Source: Diphasiastrum complanatum (Eukaryota > Streptophyta > Lycopodiopsida > Lycopodiales > Lycopodiaceae). Taken from it: a stretch of DNA of 64,000 nucleotides. The stretch is from NCBI GenBank assembly GCA_029204225.1, contig CM055095.1, forward strand, positions 60,468,540 to 60,532,539. The letters are read 5' to 3'. The position numbers were made by a program, and so were the translations under genes. The notes beneath the pieces were generated by a model. That model was not told the DNA's origin and did not search any database. It saw nothing but the letters and a program-made list of their open reading frames with translations. Shown piece after piece: positions 1 to 11,920 of the stretch; position 1 is the first letter of the stretch, and every line of letters starts with the position of its first letter.

Positions 1-22
1 GCTAGCAGGGCTCTTTTGAATG
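1..22 (-). CDS. CLPD: ClpD exon 3, first bases (partial)
   Basis: On the minus strand a CTAAC branch-point-like motif (about 47-51) is followed by a T-rich tract and CCTTAG, then open sequence to the window edge. This is a good plant 3' splice site about 170 bp after exon 2. Only seven codons are visible, so the identity of the exon rests on position and splice signals rather than on homology. Confidence 0.45.
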
Positions 23-3000
23 CTAAGGACCAAACAGAACAACTCGTTAGGGTGAAATTCTTGATAAAAACATGGGCAGCGTTTAAGTTCCACATCTAGA
101 ATAAGACCGACCACTCATCCAGTGTACGAGTATACTGTGGAACATAAAGGATCGTGCACTTCAGTCAAACTCAGTGTACAAGATAATGGTTGTTACTTAG
201 CCTTGCACCTTTTCTATTGCCACGTCGACTTGTTGTAGCAGTGCTAGCAACTGCCTTTGCAGGAGCTGAGACTGATGCAGGAGTAGATCGTCCATCCTTT
301 GCTAGCTCACCTTGCAGTCTTAAAACAGCTTCAGCATGCAGCTTATCTTTCTTCAAACCTAACCTGAAGGAGCAAATGGTCTGGCATCAGTCTAAATAGA
401 CAAAGCTCTGACCCAATGAAAACCAGTTCTTAAGTGCTTTTTTGTGGCACAATAAATCTTAATAGTTAAAGTGATTCTACATGGAATAAACCTACAAGTT
501 AAAGTTGACAGAGCCCTCTCAGGAGGTATACAAATAGATTGCTGTGAAAAAAAACTAAGGGCCCTGCTTCATTTACAGCTAGCACTTCTCAATAGTGCTT
601 TACTTAGCGGGGGCACGTGCCCCACATGTATGCTTAGCTAGCTGGCAGCAGTTAACAGATCCCCTTAGCACCCCCTGATGTTGTGTTTTCTTGCCACTAC
701 TTAATGGGGCTGAAACCCCACCCTTAACACTAATAATTGCCAGCAGATTCTGCTACTGTCCCGCTGCAGCTGCTCTACCCTCCTTCCCAACTGCCACCTC
801 GCAGCCCCACCCTCCCAAAGAAAAAACACAAATTCCTCTCTAATGACCTTGGCTCAACCACCACAAAGACCACACCCCGTTACAAAGAGCAAGAGCAAGA
901 GCAAGAGCATCTATAGCCCTCTTCATACTAGCCAACAATCGCCACAAGCTTCATCACAAACATTGTCTTCTGATCGTACTGCAATTGATCAAGTGGGACC
1001 AAGGAAGCAAGATGAGCCTGCCAGTCTGAAACTTGAAAGAACATGGACACTTCTTGTATTGCAGAAAGGCACTGATCCATCATGAGAAGTAGCAACTCTT
1101 GTTCTTGCGTGAAGGCCATGTTGAAGCAAGCAGCACGAAGGAGAAAAAAGAGCGAGGGAAGGCAGTGTGGAGAGAGAGGACACAAAATCAAGATGAAGAG
1201 AGTAGTTCCAGGTGGAGGAAAGAGGCGAATGAGTGCACTTGGGCAGCGCAATCAGGGGCAAAGCAAACAGCCAATGAGAAATAGCATGAGAAGGAAAAGA
1301 GAACACAGAGCTGGGGGGGGGGGGGGGGGGGGGAGTACAGCTGGGGATTAAAAAACCCCACAATTGAAGAACAGCACATAGGAGTTAAAAAGTAAAGACC
1401 TACCTGACATCTAGGGTGGTTTCAGACAAGGATGCCAAGCAAGCCCCTTATTCGCAATGAAAGCCTGTCATTGGTCCATTGAGGAAAAAAAAGGTCTACC
1501 TCTCTTTCAGAGACTTGGTTGGAGCTGCAAGCGTGTGGCACATGAGGTGTCAGGGGAACATTGCCTGGCATGTTGAGTTGCCAGGAACAGCTTCAAGAAA
1601 AATGAACCGATCATAAAGCAGGGATTCAAATGGGCCAATCACATTCCGGCATTCCATTTCTACTTACCACGCAAGTCTAAAAAAGGAATGATCTTTTGCC
1701 TGTCATCTCACTTGCCAGTAGACAAAAATGGGTGGTAACTTGTAAGAGACATCGGCCAGGTAATGGCTGTTGCGTTAAGGGTGGAGCACTGACAACCTCT
1801 GTTCAGGAAAATAAATTACTCTGTTTAGGAAAATACATTACTCTGTTTACAGAAACACATTACTTATAACTTCAGTTCTTATTTGCACTAACTGGCAGCC
1901 ATGAAAAAGGTTTAAAAAAGTGCCCGCTGACCACAGATCAGGCAGGGCACATATCTTGTTCTCCCAACACTCACAGTTCCAAATTACAAGCCAATGTCCT
2001 AACCTACTAAAATCACTCACTTCCCTTCCTGTACATAGCGTAAACCCAAAAAGCAAAATATTTTTTGGCTTACCGATACGAGCTGCTTTTATTTTGCAAC
2101 AAAAAGTGAACTACAGATAGCAACACCTTGAATACAATGATTTTCAAGCTATATCTTGTACACATTACCAGCACAAAACTTCTAACCGAAAACAAAACAA
2201 AACTGCTACTTCAAGTTAACTGTGAAAATTATCACAGGCACTGTTGCAGTCTCACAACACGCTGTAATGGCACTGGGCAGTCATTTCAAAAGATCATGAT
2301 GTTCAATTTTCACACCATACAAAGAGCAATTCAAACCATTCAAATCATCAAGTTCATCACCATTCAGAAAGCAGCAGTTGCAATATGCAATGTGAAAAAA
2401 GAGATGCTATCATCAACCGTCAAATAGATTCCTTTGCATTCCAAAAAATAAAAATATGTATTATTTATTATAGAAATGTGTATACAGACAGGTACCTGTC
2501 CAGTACTCTGCTTGCTTCACTGTCATCGACATTAAAGAGGGCAATTGCGATGTGCTCTGGTGTGATGTAATTGTGGCCCATTTTCCTAGAACTGTCAAGC
2601 GCTGCTTCAAAAACACGCTTACTACCGTGAGAGAAAGGAACTTCTGATGCCGGCTTGTCTGAAATGAGCAACCCACCAGGTCTTCCATCTGAGAGGTCCT
2701 TCACAGCTTCTCTTGCCCTCTCAATTGTTACACCGGAGCTCAGAAACCCATCCCCACCCCTCTCCTCTGCAATTAATCCCAGCAATAGCTGCTCAGTGCC
2801 CACTTCCCTCTTCCCCAATGCCTTTGCTTCTCTTTGAGCCAGCATGATAGACTTGATAGCTCTTTCGGTAAACCGCTCAAAGACGGCAGTCACCACAGGT
2901 CTTGGGCAACCAGAAGACTTATCAAATCCATAACCTTGTAGACCTTCTGCACCATTTCCACCCTTTGATTGCATCCCAGATGAAACAGCCGCCTGAAAGC

Positions 3001-3262
3001 TCTCCGAAAACGGTACTTGCCTCGGTGCATCGAGCGCGGAGGTCTTCCTTAAACCTTCATGGCCTCTGACGAGGTTCAGATTAGCAGAAAATAATCCCTT
3101 CCCTGCTGGGCAAGAAGCCAGCGGTGTAACAGTAGAGATTCTTTTCCAAACTATTGGGTGCAAGTATCTGGAGGAAACTGTGTGCTCAAACAGTGAACAA
3201 GATTGAGATGCCAAGATAGGATGTACTACTGATATACTAGCCATAGCTTCAATCTTCATCAT
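1..3262 (-). CDS. CLPD: ClpD/ERD1-type chloroplast Clp ATPase, 5' part of gene (three exons, runs off the left edge)
   Basis: Gene-level entry. Visible exons are 3262-2496, 363-197 (end uncertain) and 22-1, separated by introns of 2132 bp and about 170 bp. The product is the N-terminal part of a stromal Hsp100/Clp ATPase, which unfolds substrates for the plastid ClpPR protease. It carries a transit-peptide-like leader, a Clp N domain starting at FERFTERAIKSIM and a linker containing LRLQGELAKDG. The family member is called from knowledge: these blocks match ClpD (ERD1) better than ClpC, whose linker and N domain differ. The exon 1/exon 2 junction restores an Arg codon and gives DRLGLKKDKL, the expected continuation. 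The AAA+ modules lie beyond the window. I see no stop or frameshift. Angiosperm ClpD is induced by drought and senescence; nothing in this sequence tests that. Confidence 0.88.
197..363 (-). CDS. CLPD: ClpD exon 2: N-domain end and linker
   Basis: The exon starts after a pyrimidine-rich acceptor (CTCCTTCAG|G). It encodes LGLKKDKLHAEAVLRLQGEL followed by AKDGR and a Ser/Ala-rich, then basic, linker. This aligns with the segment just before the first AAA+ module of ClpD. The 3' end is uncertain: donors at 196 (A|GTAACA, used here) and 208 (AAAG|GTGCAA) are both possible and both in the same phase class. Downstream in-frame reading reaches a stop near 171. Confidence 0.8.
364..2495 (-). other. 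ClpD intron 1
   Basis: 2132-bp intron with GT-AG ends on the minus strand. It holds no recognisable gene. A run of about 21 G on the plus strand (1313-1333) and short AG-rich stretches account for the small open frames around 843-1380. Nothing else is recognisable in it. Confidence 0.75.
2496..3262 (-). CDS. CLPD: ClpD exon 1: transit peptide and Clp N domain
   Basis: 256 codons. Residues 1-120 are Ser/Thr/basic-rich with few acids, as in chloroplast transit peptides. The first Clp N repeat begins near residue 128 (VFERFTERAIKSIM) and contains GTEQLLLGLIAEE. The second begins near 210 (PFSHGSKRVFEAAL) and contains YITPEHIAIALF. Three in-frame starts are possible: Met1 (3262), Met2 (3259) and Met7 (3244, MASISV). 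The first is used here, but Met7 resembles plastid leaders equally well. The exon ends at a consensus donor, AG|GTACCT, with the intron starting at 2495. Reading on gives a stop 10 codons later, as expected for intron sequence. Confidence 0.9.
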
Positions 3263-4281
3263 ATGCCCACAGAAAGGGATTGTTGTTCCAGAAATATCAA
3301 ATACACAGCTACACTACAGTGCTCACAATGAAACCCTCAACACGGCTTCTTCCAGTCTCCCACAAACTATTGGAATTGCTAAATCATCGAGCAGGTATAT
3401 TACAAAAGCCAGAAGAATTTTCTTCTACACTTACAGCAATTCATCTGCCAGACTATTCACATACCTCCCAGCCAAGGTCTTTCAAAGCAAATAGTCAGCA
3501 AAGACTTCTCACAGTCTACTAGAGGAAAGAACGATACAATCTTGACACACAAGAGGCTGTAAAAGGCAAACCCACTTCTTAAAATCGGCTGGCTCGTTCC
3601 TCTGGCATCAAAAAATGGGAACAGGCTACTTACAGTGTTGGTTAGAGAGGGAGGGCCAGGGAGCTATATTCTGACTGGACGAAACAAAATCTGAGGAATT
3701 GCGAGAAAACCCACCTAGATTAAGCAAAATCTCACTGGGATTTATCGCCACTTCCCCTTCCCAGCCCTCACAGCCACGGTGATCCACGCCCTTGCATCTC
3801 TTCCAAAGCTTCCTCTTCCCCTCCCTTTCCTCTCTCCGTCCCACATTTCTCCCTCCACAAGGCAACTAGAACAGCAAAAGGCACGACACAAAAGGAGAGG
3901 CGCCACCGGTGCCGCCGGCAGGTGGCCGTTCTGGCCCCACTACCCACGCGATGGAAGTGTGGGATTACCGGCCACGGGGGGGTCACCGGCAGAAGCCGGT
4001 GTGAAAGATCCAAATGGCGCAACTGCCTGACGTGGAAACCACGTGGGCAACTGCAGTGGGAAAACCACGAAGTAAACTGAGCGGTATGACAAAAACTAAG
4101 TTATGAATGGCCCTTATGTACGTGGGTGGTTTTCTTTGAGGTCTCCTTGGCCACATGAGAGTTCTCATTGTTGCGTGCAAACTAGGTCAGAGTCGGTTGC
4201 TTTTCGTGTATTGGCCACATGAACATGAAATAGTCTTCATTGCACATGGAGTAGAAGAGACGAAAATGGCAAACTAGGTAG

Positions 4282-4283
<2 letters not shown>
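3263..4283. promoter_or_regulatory. Upstream region of ClpD
   Basis: About 1 kb 5' of the ClpD start. A GC-richer patch lies at 3770-4030 with several ACGTGG/CCACGT words (about 4031-4066), which contain the ACGT core of G-box/ABRE-like elements. ERD1-type genes are stress-responsive, so these are candidate promoter elements, but I see no clear TATA box and the transcription start is unknown. Confidence 0.35.

Positions 4284-4317
<34 letters not shown>
4284..4317. repeat. (CT)n microsatellite
   Basis: About 17 uninterrupted CT units. It is one of at least five long CT/GA tracts in the window. Confidence 0.95.
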
Positions 4318-4324
<7 letters not shown>

Positions 4325-5049
4325 CATTTGCATTTATGCTCTTTCATATTTCATGTTTCCTTGTTAGGGACAATATACCAAGTTCCTCTCAAAAAAACCC
4401 TTTTTACCTTCTTTTTTTTTGTGAGAGGAATGGTATCTAGTGTCTACACTCAAGTCCTAAAGATTGATTTGGAATTAACATCAATGTGCTTTTCCGTAAA
4501 ATATGCAAATCTACTCTTTTTTCTTCTTCTTATAACTTGACATCATTTCAATCCCTCTCATTGTACAATTAGCCCTTTGCTTCTAATTTTTGTTTTTGTA
4601 AATTTTATGTTTTGAAAATACTCCAATAAACTATTCCACACAAGGTAAACATACGTTTCTCATCTTTGGGAGACTCAACAACTTTATATTTGATTTCAAT
4701 GATATAGTCTCTTTGTTTTATACACATTCTTAGTATGCAACACTTCATAAATGTCAAGTTTGTGTCTTTTTGGCATACTTCATACTAACAAATCTATGTA
4801 ACAGGAATCCACTCTATCATACTCATATGCAATTAACTTAGTTTGCAATCTTGCATATTGAACCTATGAAATAAATCTCGTGTATATTTGCTTTGAGTAA
4901 CAAAAATAACATTTGTTTTGTTATAATTGAATGGTAAGACTATAATTTTATCAACTCTAAATCAGTCACTATCATAAGCATGGGACAATTTCGATTGATC
5001 TAATCTATCAAACTCTAATTGCTTTCAATAATGATTAAATCTGAATCAT
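4318..5049. other. AT-rich intergenic stretch
   Basis: No open frame, repeat or element end recognised. Confidence 0.5.
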
Positions 5050-5810
5050 GTTGTAGAATGCAAAGGTCAGGATCTATCGTACTCTTTATCATTCCCCTTT
5101 CTTTGAAGTGTTCATCGATGCAAGACTATCATGCCCATGGTGTTTGCTTCAATTGACAAATAGCTTTGTTGAGCTTGTACACAAGATGTTCTCTTCCTAG
5201 CTCAATAAATCATTGAGGTTGTATTATGTACACATCTTCATCTAGAACTCCTTAAAAAAAGCAAATTTTACGTTAATTTGTTGGATCTTCCAACCATAGA
5301 AAGTAGAACTAGCAACACCAAAACATGTAGTAACCATCTTAGTCACTGGTTTGAAAGTTTTCTCAAAATCAATACCTTCTTGTTGCTCAAATCCTCTTAC
5401 AACTAATTATGTTTTATACTTGTTCAATTGCACATCCACTCCATATTTTGCTTTATAAATCCATTTACAAGTGCATCAAGTAGCTCAACCAAGTCCCAAG
5501 TCTTGCTTTTCATTAATGCTTCAATTTCTATTTCCATAGCTATTTGCCATTCTTTGTGTTCCTTTGTCTCTTTGAAAGACGTTGGTTCCCGTGTTTAGAG
5601 TGATGAACCCTTCAAAGCTAGATTCATCTCTAACCTTTGAGGAGATTTACGTTTTCGAATTGACCTTTTGAGCTGTCATTATTCACTAGATTCAAGATTC
5701 TCTCCCTTTTTTGAACCACTTGTTACCTTTAAGTACCATTTGAGTAACTACTTTGGAGTATCATCTATAGTCTTATCTGTATCCTTTGATTCTTCACTTG
5801 TTGCTATTGA
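5050..5810 (-). pseudogene. Ty1/copia reverse transcriptase remnant
   Basis: Reading the minus strand in broken frames gives, in order, pieces typical of the start of copia RT: EWQIAMEIEIEALMKSKTWD, KWIYKAKYG-like (degraded), VRGFEQQEGIDFEKTFKPV and GWKIQQINVKFAF. Several stops and frameshifts interrupt it. The catalytic YVDD region and RNase H are not seen, so the fragment ends early. It lies next to a gag fragment on its 5' side with no protease or integrase core between them, so the element carries an internal deletion. Confidence 0.75.
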
Positions 5811-6430
5811 ATTAAACCTTCAATTGTTGATCCACCATTGTCCCAACTGACAATAGATTGTTGGCTGAACTGAGTACAAATTGTAGATGTATCATTATTT
5901 GAGCTCTCACCTTTATATTGCTCATTGTCAAATTGTTATTGATTGGCATAATTACCCGCCTATCATTTGCCTTTGTGTTGTCTTGCTTCCTTTTGCTTCT
6001 TGAAGTACACAAGGTCTTTATGACCAGGCTTATTACAAGATCGGCAATTTTTTGATTTATTTTTTCTTGAATTGTCTCAATTTTGGTCTCAATGCCAATT
6101 GCCACCTTGATTTGAATTGCCTCCTCTTTGTTGGTGTCTCCCACGACCAAATCTATTGCCTCTTCCTCTTGTAGCAAGGGCTTGATCAAACCCTTTGTTA
6201 CGATGCTTAAACCTCCTAATTTGTCATAATTAGGAATTCATTATTGAAGTTGTGCTCCTCACAAAAGTTTAAAATGAATCACTCACATTGTTCAATGTCA
6301 ACTGAACAATCTAACGATCTCCAACAATGTGCTCACCAACCGCAGTCACTTGATCCCGAATTTCCTTCACTTTTGAAGTGATCAATGTTAATTCAGCCAT
6401 CATCCATCCAGAATTGAGCTTTTAGTGAAA
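5811..6430 (-). pseudogene. Ty1/copia gag remnant with zinc knuckle
   Basis: Minus-strand frames give gag-like pieces and a knuckle (CNKPGHKDLVYFKKQK; the leading Cys of the knuckle is degraded). A Gly/Arg/Asn-rich stretch precedes the knuckle, as in plant copia gag. Frames are broken repeatedly. On the minus strand gag should precede integrase, but the integrase fragment lies upstream at 6990-8025. The order is therefore scrambled, or two different truncated copies abut. Confidence 0.65.
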
Positions 6431-6989
6431 GATCTTATATTATTCTCTTCCTACACATGTAAAAATGAAAATAATATTTGGAATAACACCATTTTTACTT
6501 GTTGTAAAGCTTATTTAGAAGATACAATGCACATGCTCATTCATCGTCATGAACCATACTGGTGGCTTTGATTTGATGTTAGTGATGTCCATCTCCAAAT
6601 TAGAATCTTTTGTTGATAGTGTATGCAGTTACCAATTTGCCATAGGTAGAAGTAAACATAGACTAAATGCTATTGAAACTTAGTAAATGGGCCTAAGTAA
6701 GCCCCTGCATGACTTATCTACCTACCTGGATGATAAGAGATCAATTGTACAGTTTGGAGACCTTCCAAATGAGTATCTTTTCTTATATATGTAGAAGTTT
6801 TCTCAATGAAAATTTTGAGAGAGACATGTGCTCATTAAGTATCTATTGATAAGAAACCTATCCAAACTTATTCACGGGTATAGAGGCATGCTAGAGTTAT
6901 TTCTGGTGTATGCATGCTCTTTTGAGCCTATGATCAATATATGACTTATTACAATCAATTCTATTGATCTTTGATTGCATTTGGCTCTC
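6431..6989. other. Non-coding stretch between two copia fragments
   Basis: No open frame or recognisable LTR ends. It may be degraded LTR or spacer sequence between two abutting copia copies. Confidence 0.35.
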
Positions 6990-8025
6990 ATTAACTATAT
7001 GTTATGGGAGATAGATTTTTCAAAGCATGACTTGAAGGCAATAGATGACTAAAAACTTGTTCATCTTCATATTCTCCATTGTTTCTTACATCCAAAGATT
7101 CGCAAGTGCTTCGCCTTTGTTTTTTCTTCGTGAATGCCTCCTCAAGTGTTATCTTTGGTATGGCAATGGTAGGACTTCTATTTTGAAGATAGACTGTCGC
7201 ACTGCATGCTTCTGACCAAAAATCTTTTGGTAGTTTCATCTCAGCTAGCATACATATGGACTTTCCACAATCGTACGATTCTTGCGCTCAGCTACACCAT
7301 TGAGAGTAGGAGTATGAGCTTGCATAAATTGTCTTTTGATCCCACATTGATCACAAAGATCATTGAAGTCATTAGACTTGTACTCATCTCCACTATCTGA
7401 TCTTAGAACTTTGATCTTCCTACTTGTCTGATTTTCGACCAATGCTTTGAAGCTCTTGAAATTGTCAAATGCATCCGATTTCTTCTTCAAGAAGTAAATC
7501 CACGTCTTACGTGACATATCATCAATAAAGGTCATGAAATAGAAGGCTTTACCTAAGGACATTGTCCTCATAGGCCCGCATAAATCTGTGTGGATCAAAT
7601 CCAGGATGTTCTTTGCTCTTGCAACACTACACTTATTGAACTTCTCTCGATGCTACTTCCCATACACACATGATTCGCACATCGATTTCAAGTGGTCTTC
7701 TATCATAGGCAATCCTCTCACCATTTCCAATTTTCTCATCAAAATGAGGCTTCCTAATTTCAAGTGACCAAGCCTCTTATGCCACAATTTAGTTTGCGAT
7801 GGAATGGACGAGATAAGTCCATGTTGCCCCTTGATTGTAGCATTCAACCTGTACAATTTAGTATTGGGCTCCCTTATTCCATCCGCAATAACTTTGAGCT
7901 TTCGGTTCACATCCTTCACAAAGCAACGATCATGGGCAAATTCTACTTTCAACTTTTAATTAGTAATGACTCCAACAGAAAGTAGATTTTTCTTCAAACC
8001 TAGTATGTAAAGTACCTCCAAGGTT
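6990..8025 (-). pseudogene. Ty1/copia pre-integrase and integrase remnant
   Basis: On the minus strand the order is protease tail (LYILGLKKNLLSVG), GAG-pre-integrase domain (LWHKRLGHL, SMCESCVYGK) and integrase core. The DDE residues are recognisable in HTDLCGP, LRSDSGDEY and LNGVAERKNRT, followed by LPKDFWSEA. Stops occur near 7945, 7650 and 7250. It is cut off sharply at about 8026 against a GC-rich sequence. Copy-and-paste element, non-functional. Confidence 0.85.
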
Positions 8026-8881
8026 GCCGTTGGCGGGACGCGTGTCCCGTCGACTCGTCTCGTGGCAAGGCCAACTGATCCTTATTGACTGATAGGACCC
8101 ACAATACAGTAGCACAGTGATCCTACTTTAATTCTAACTAAATGATCTATTCTCTCTCTTGTATAAGTGGAAATAGTTAATTTTCTCACTTGTAGAAGCA
8201 TATTCGTGAGAGAATAGAACCTTCAATCATGGATGGTAATGTGTCATATTGTTGTGGGGATTTTGCATACTATTTCATATACTTGTTAATGTGGAACATT
8301 CTTTTTGGTGATCTTTATTATTGGCTTCATCTTTTTATACAGTTGGCACACATCTAGAATGACTTTGTTATATGTCATATGTAAAGCTAGATAAGCAGTC
8401 TTTTATAATCAATAATAGTTTCTATCTTTTTTATTATTGAATTTAGGATGAAAGTAGAATTTCATATGCTACAGAATTCTTATTCATCTTCACGAGTTAC
8501 AAATTTTGTTCATATGTATATTTATAGTCATTAATAAAAGATATAAAAAAAAGATCTAAGAAATGCAAGTAAATTTTTTAATCTCAAGAGTAAGTGTGAA
8601 TGCCTTTGGTACCCTAGGTTGGGAGTGAGCAATATTCATCAAAACTTCCAAGAGAAAACCACTAAGCCTAGTTTCTTGTAAGCATATCACAATATGAGTC
8701 TGGAAAATACGTGGAGATACTTGTTAAACAAATTGTAATCATTGGGGATGTTTAAACCCTTGATATTCCAATTCATAATATTCAGAAACAACTAAAGAAT
8801 AAACCAAACTTGTCATAGAAGCCTAACAAATCATTAAATAACATGAAGAAAACCCTAGAGCAGGGAGTTAGGACTCTAATT
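8026..8881. other. Intergenic, nothing recognised
   Basis: Starts with a 40-bp GC-rich patch with GGGACGCG/CGTGTCCCG symmetry at the copia breakpoint, then AT-rich sequence without coding features. Confidence 0.4.
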
Positions 8882-9036
8882 GCCCCCTTTTTTAAGCTTG
8901 GATATTTTTCTTGCTTGCTCTCCTTTCCTTTGTTTTTGCCTTGAGAGTGAAACTCATCAAAGCCCCCTTTTTTAAGCTTGGATATTTTTCTTGCTTGCTC
9001 TCCTTTCCTTTGTTTTTGCCTTGAGAGTGAAACTCT
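8882..9036. repeat. 80-bp direct tandem duplication
   Basis: A 75-bp block starting GCCCCCTTTTTTAAGC is repeated with a period of 80 bp and looks identical by eye, which implies a recent duplication. The minus-strand open frame across it simply repeats itself. Confidence 0.9.
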
Positions 9037-9769
9037 CCTCTTTGATGTGCTAACTCTAGTTTAACATGGTCAAGGAAATACCTCGTAAAGTGTTTATCTT
9101 TTTTTTTGTGCACATAGAAATTGCATATTCATTGGTTTTGTTCTTCTATAAAAATTTTACAATCCCATGTATATTATGTAAATCCATAAGTTGACATAGC
9201 TTTTTCTTCTATTATTAAGTTGTAAACTCTAATTAATTGTCCTGGCATCTAAATATACAAATATACATTGTACATTGGTGTAAAGGTTGAGCCTAATCAA
9301 TGAACTCAAGACTAATGACACAACAGATGATGTTGAGGCCCGCACCACTGTAGCTACGAGATAGCTCTTACCTAACTCGGCCTACTAGTTTTGAGTCCAA
9401 GGGGTGCTAAGATGTCTCATGTCCATATGCAACCAGGATATAAGTCCTGGCCATTATCACAAGGAGCACTCATATTCAACTCAACTACGGTGGGAGAAAA
9501 AACATTTATTGAATCCTAGACTGTGATTGGTTTTGGACTAGTTGCTCACCAAGTCCAAATGGACACATGTGAGTTTCTTATTTCTTAGAAAGGACAAAAA
9601 GGGCTAGCCCTGCTTTTAGATCACAATAGACATATCCCTACAGGACTACCACGTAGGGGCCAATTTGAGCATTTTTTGTCGTGCCTCCCAATTTCATTTT
9701 TTGTCCCGACAAGTGCACAACTTGTACAAGCTAGCGAATCGGGGGCTTGCCATGGGTGGCAAGTCCCAT
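9037..9769. other. Intergenic, nothing recognised
   Basis: No coding, RNA or element features seen. Confidence 0.4.
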
Positions 9770-9985
9770 GCTAGCCAATCAAAAGTCACTTGTTGAAATC
9801 TTCTCGTGATGCCTCCTCACTTGCTACCTATGGTTTCTATGTAGTTCAAAAGGGTGGGGGATTGGCAAGGTTCGTGCTAGCCAATCAAGAGGTACTATTT
9901 GAAATCTTCTCATTCGTGCCTCCTCACTTGCTCGACATGGTTTCTATACAAATTAAAAGAGTGGGGGTATGTCAATCTCACTTGC
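9770..9985. repeat. 106-bp degenerate tandem duplication
   Basis: Two copies, each starting GCTAGCCAATCAA (at 9770 and 9876) and containing GCCTCCTCACTTGCT and ATGGTTTCTAT. They diverge by scattered substitutions. Confidence 0.85.
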
Positions 9986-10196
9986 CAAAAGGTTGTTTTG
10001 CTTGTCATGCAATCAATCTAAAAAAAAACCCCATAAATTGAAAGTGTTAAAAATGAATTGCATGTTTTCTCAGTTGCTTGCATGAGATTGAGACAAGCTT
10101 TGTCTAAAGTGAGAATAATTTAAATGCTGAAAAATAATAAATCTTTCAGATTAAAATGATTAAAAAAGCCTTGTGCTCAAAATCAAGGCGCAATGA

Positions 10197-10258
10197 CACA
10201 TCAGCTTTGAGCATATAATCTTAGTAGCACATCAGCTTTGAGCATATAATCTTAGTAG
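10197..10258. repeat. 31-bp perfect tandem duplication
   Basis: CACATCAGCTTTGAGCATAT and the next 11 bases occur twice in a row with a period of 31 bp. Confidence 0.95.
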
Positions 10259-10369
10259 CTTTCTTCAAAACTAAAGAAAGGAAGAACAAGATCTGGATTC
10301 TGTGTTATATGATTTTGTTTTTTGGAAATAATTGTTTCGAGTCCTGACGCAGAAGAATCTTGAATCTTC

Positions 10370-10520
10370 CAGAAAGTTCAAAGAAGCACGCTCTGCAGGA
10401 CGCCGGCACTGGCCTACCGGCCGCTCACGGTCGCGCGCGCGCGGGAACTGCAACTGCGCGCGCTTCCCTGCGCGGGAGCAAGTTCCCGCGTAGCTGTTCT
10501 CGAAGGCTCCATCCATCCAT
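10370..10520. other. Isolated GC-rich island
   Basis: A strongly GC-rich patch with GCGCGCGCG runs and a GGGAACT/AGTTCCC inverted pair sits in AT-rich DNA. The open frames on both strands have the low-complexity composition of GC-rich DNA and no recognisable domain. The origin is unknown. Confidence 0.4.
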
Positions 10521-10794
10521 TGCGTCTGCCTTCCTATTCCTTCGCAAGCAAGCGTTTGATTTTCCAGATTCTATGCCTCGTTGTCGTGCCATGTGGGAAG
10601 TATCGTGAAGCTATTGAATGAGCCAACAAAGCATGAACGAAAGACTCGGAGGGTCGAGAGAAAAATTGTCACACTCAACCACGCGGGGCCATGACCCTGC
10701 GAGCTCCCAATGCCAAGTTGCCCGCAAACGCTGGACAAAATGCGGTTTCGAGATTGACCGGATATGGATTTGATGTCCAAGGATATAGAATACA

Positions 10795-11920
10795 AGCTAT
10801 TGAATACCGCTTTTCACAATTAGTAACCTAGTTATGTTACAGGAATGGATATTTTTTAATATATTTGAACCTATTGCGAGAGAAAAAAAAATTTATTGAA
10901 AAAATTCAAGAACAGCAGTTGTAGATAATTTTTACTATCTTGGACAAGGGACAGAATCGGGTTAAATTCTAAAGTCGTTTGTGTATATTTTGTAGATTAA
11001 AGGCAAGTCCAAGTTTAGCCTTAACAGTATCATAGCTTCATTAACTCTTTGTTTTCTTTAGTGACAAAAGTGATGACGCTTCAAAGGATCAGTGAATCTG
11101 TTGTCTAAAGATAGAAACCGTAAAAGCTATTGATCGCCATTTTTTATGATCAGTAAACTAGTTTTGTTGCACTATTGGAATAATATAAGAAGAGCACTGG
11201 TAGATAAGTCTTTTTAGTATATTGAAAGTATCCGGGTAAATTCTGAAGCCATGTATATCTGAATGGTATCTTAGTTTCATCAACTTTTTGTTTTCTCTAG
11301 TGAAGAAAGTGAGATGGCTTTGTAAAGGTCCAGTGGATTTGTTGTCTAAAGATTTATATTATACAAGCTATTGAACACCATTCTTTGTAGTTAGTAACCT
11401 AGTTTTGTTCCACAAATGGAATAATCCAAGAACAAAAGTGGTAAATCAGTTTCTATTACCTTGTACAAAGGAAAGAATCAGGGTAAATCTTGAACTTATA
11501 TCTGGTAGATTGGATGCAATTCAAAGCTTAGCCTCAATGGTATTTGAGTATCATTAACTTTTTGTTTTCTTTAATGAAGCTAACTTTGTAAAGGTTCATG
11601 TTGATGAGATTTTAAGTCTCGTTTAAAAATATATTATACGAGCTATTAATCACCCATTCAAAAATTAGTTTCACTAATTTTTTCCACTACTGGATGAAAT
11701 GTTTTCTAATACTGAATCTAATTGAATAAATCAAGAACAGTTGTAGATAAGTTTTTGCGGTCTTAGGCAAGGGAAAGAATCAGGATAAATTTCGTAGTAA
11801 TAGGTGTAGCTGGTAAATCTGATGCAAGTCAAACCGTAGCCTAAGTAGTTTCTTAGTTTCATTAGCTTTACATTTTCTTTAGCGAAACAAGTGACATGAC
11901 GTTGTACGGTTTCTTCTGGT
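10795..11920. repeat. Degenerate tandem array, four copies of a 240-330-bp unit
   Basis: Four copies start with AGCTATT at 10795, 11125, 11366 and 11641. Each contains the same ordered words: an AGTAACCTAGTTTTGTT-like block, an AGAATCAGGGTAAAT-like block, a CATTAACTTTTTGTTTTCTT-like block, and in most copies TTGTCTAAAG just before the next AGCTATT. Spacing of 330, 241 and 275 bp shows indels between copies. No open frame is conserved, so it is a non-coding satellite-like array of some age. Confidence 0.8.

Noticed and set aside
843-1380. Overlapping open frames on both strands near a poly-G run
   Set aside because: They lie in ClpD intron 1, show low complexity, and match no domain.
10271-10608. 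Open frames of 81-82 codons in a GC-rich island
   Set aside because: GC-rich sequence gives long frames on both strands by chance; no motif or splice context.
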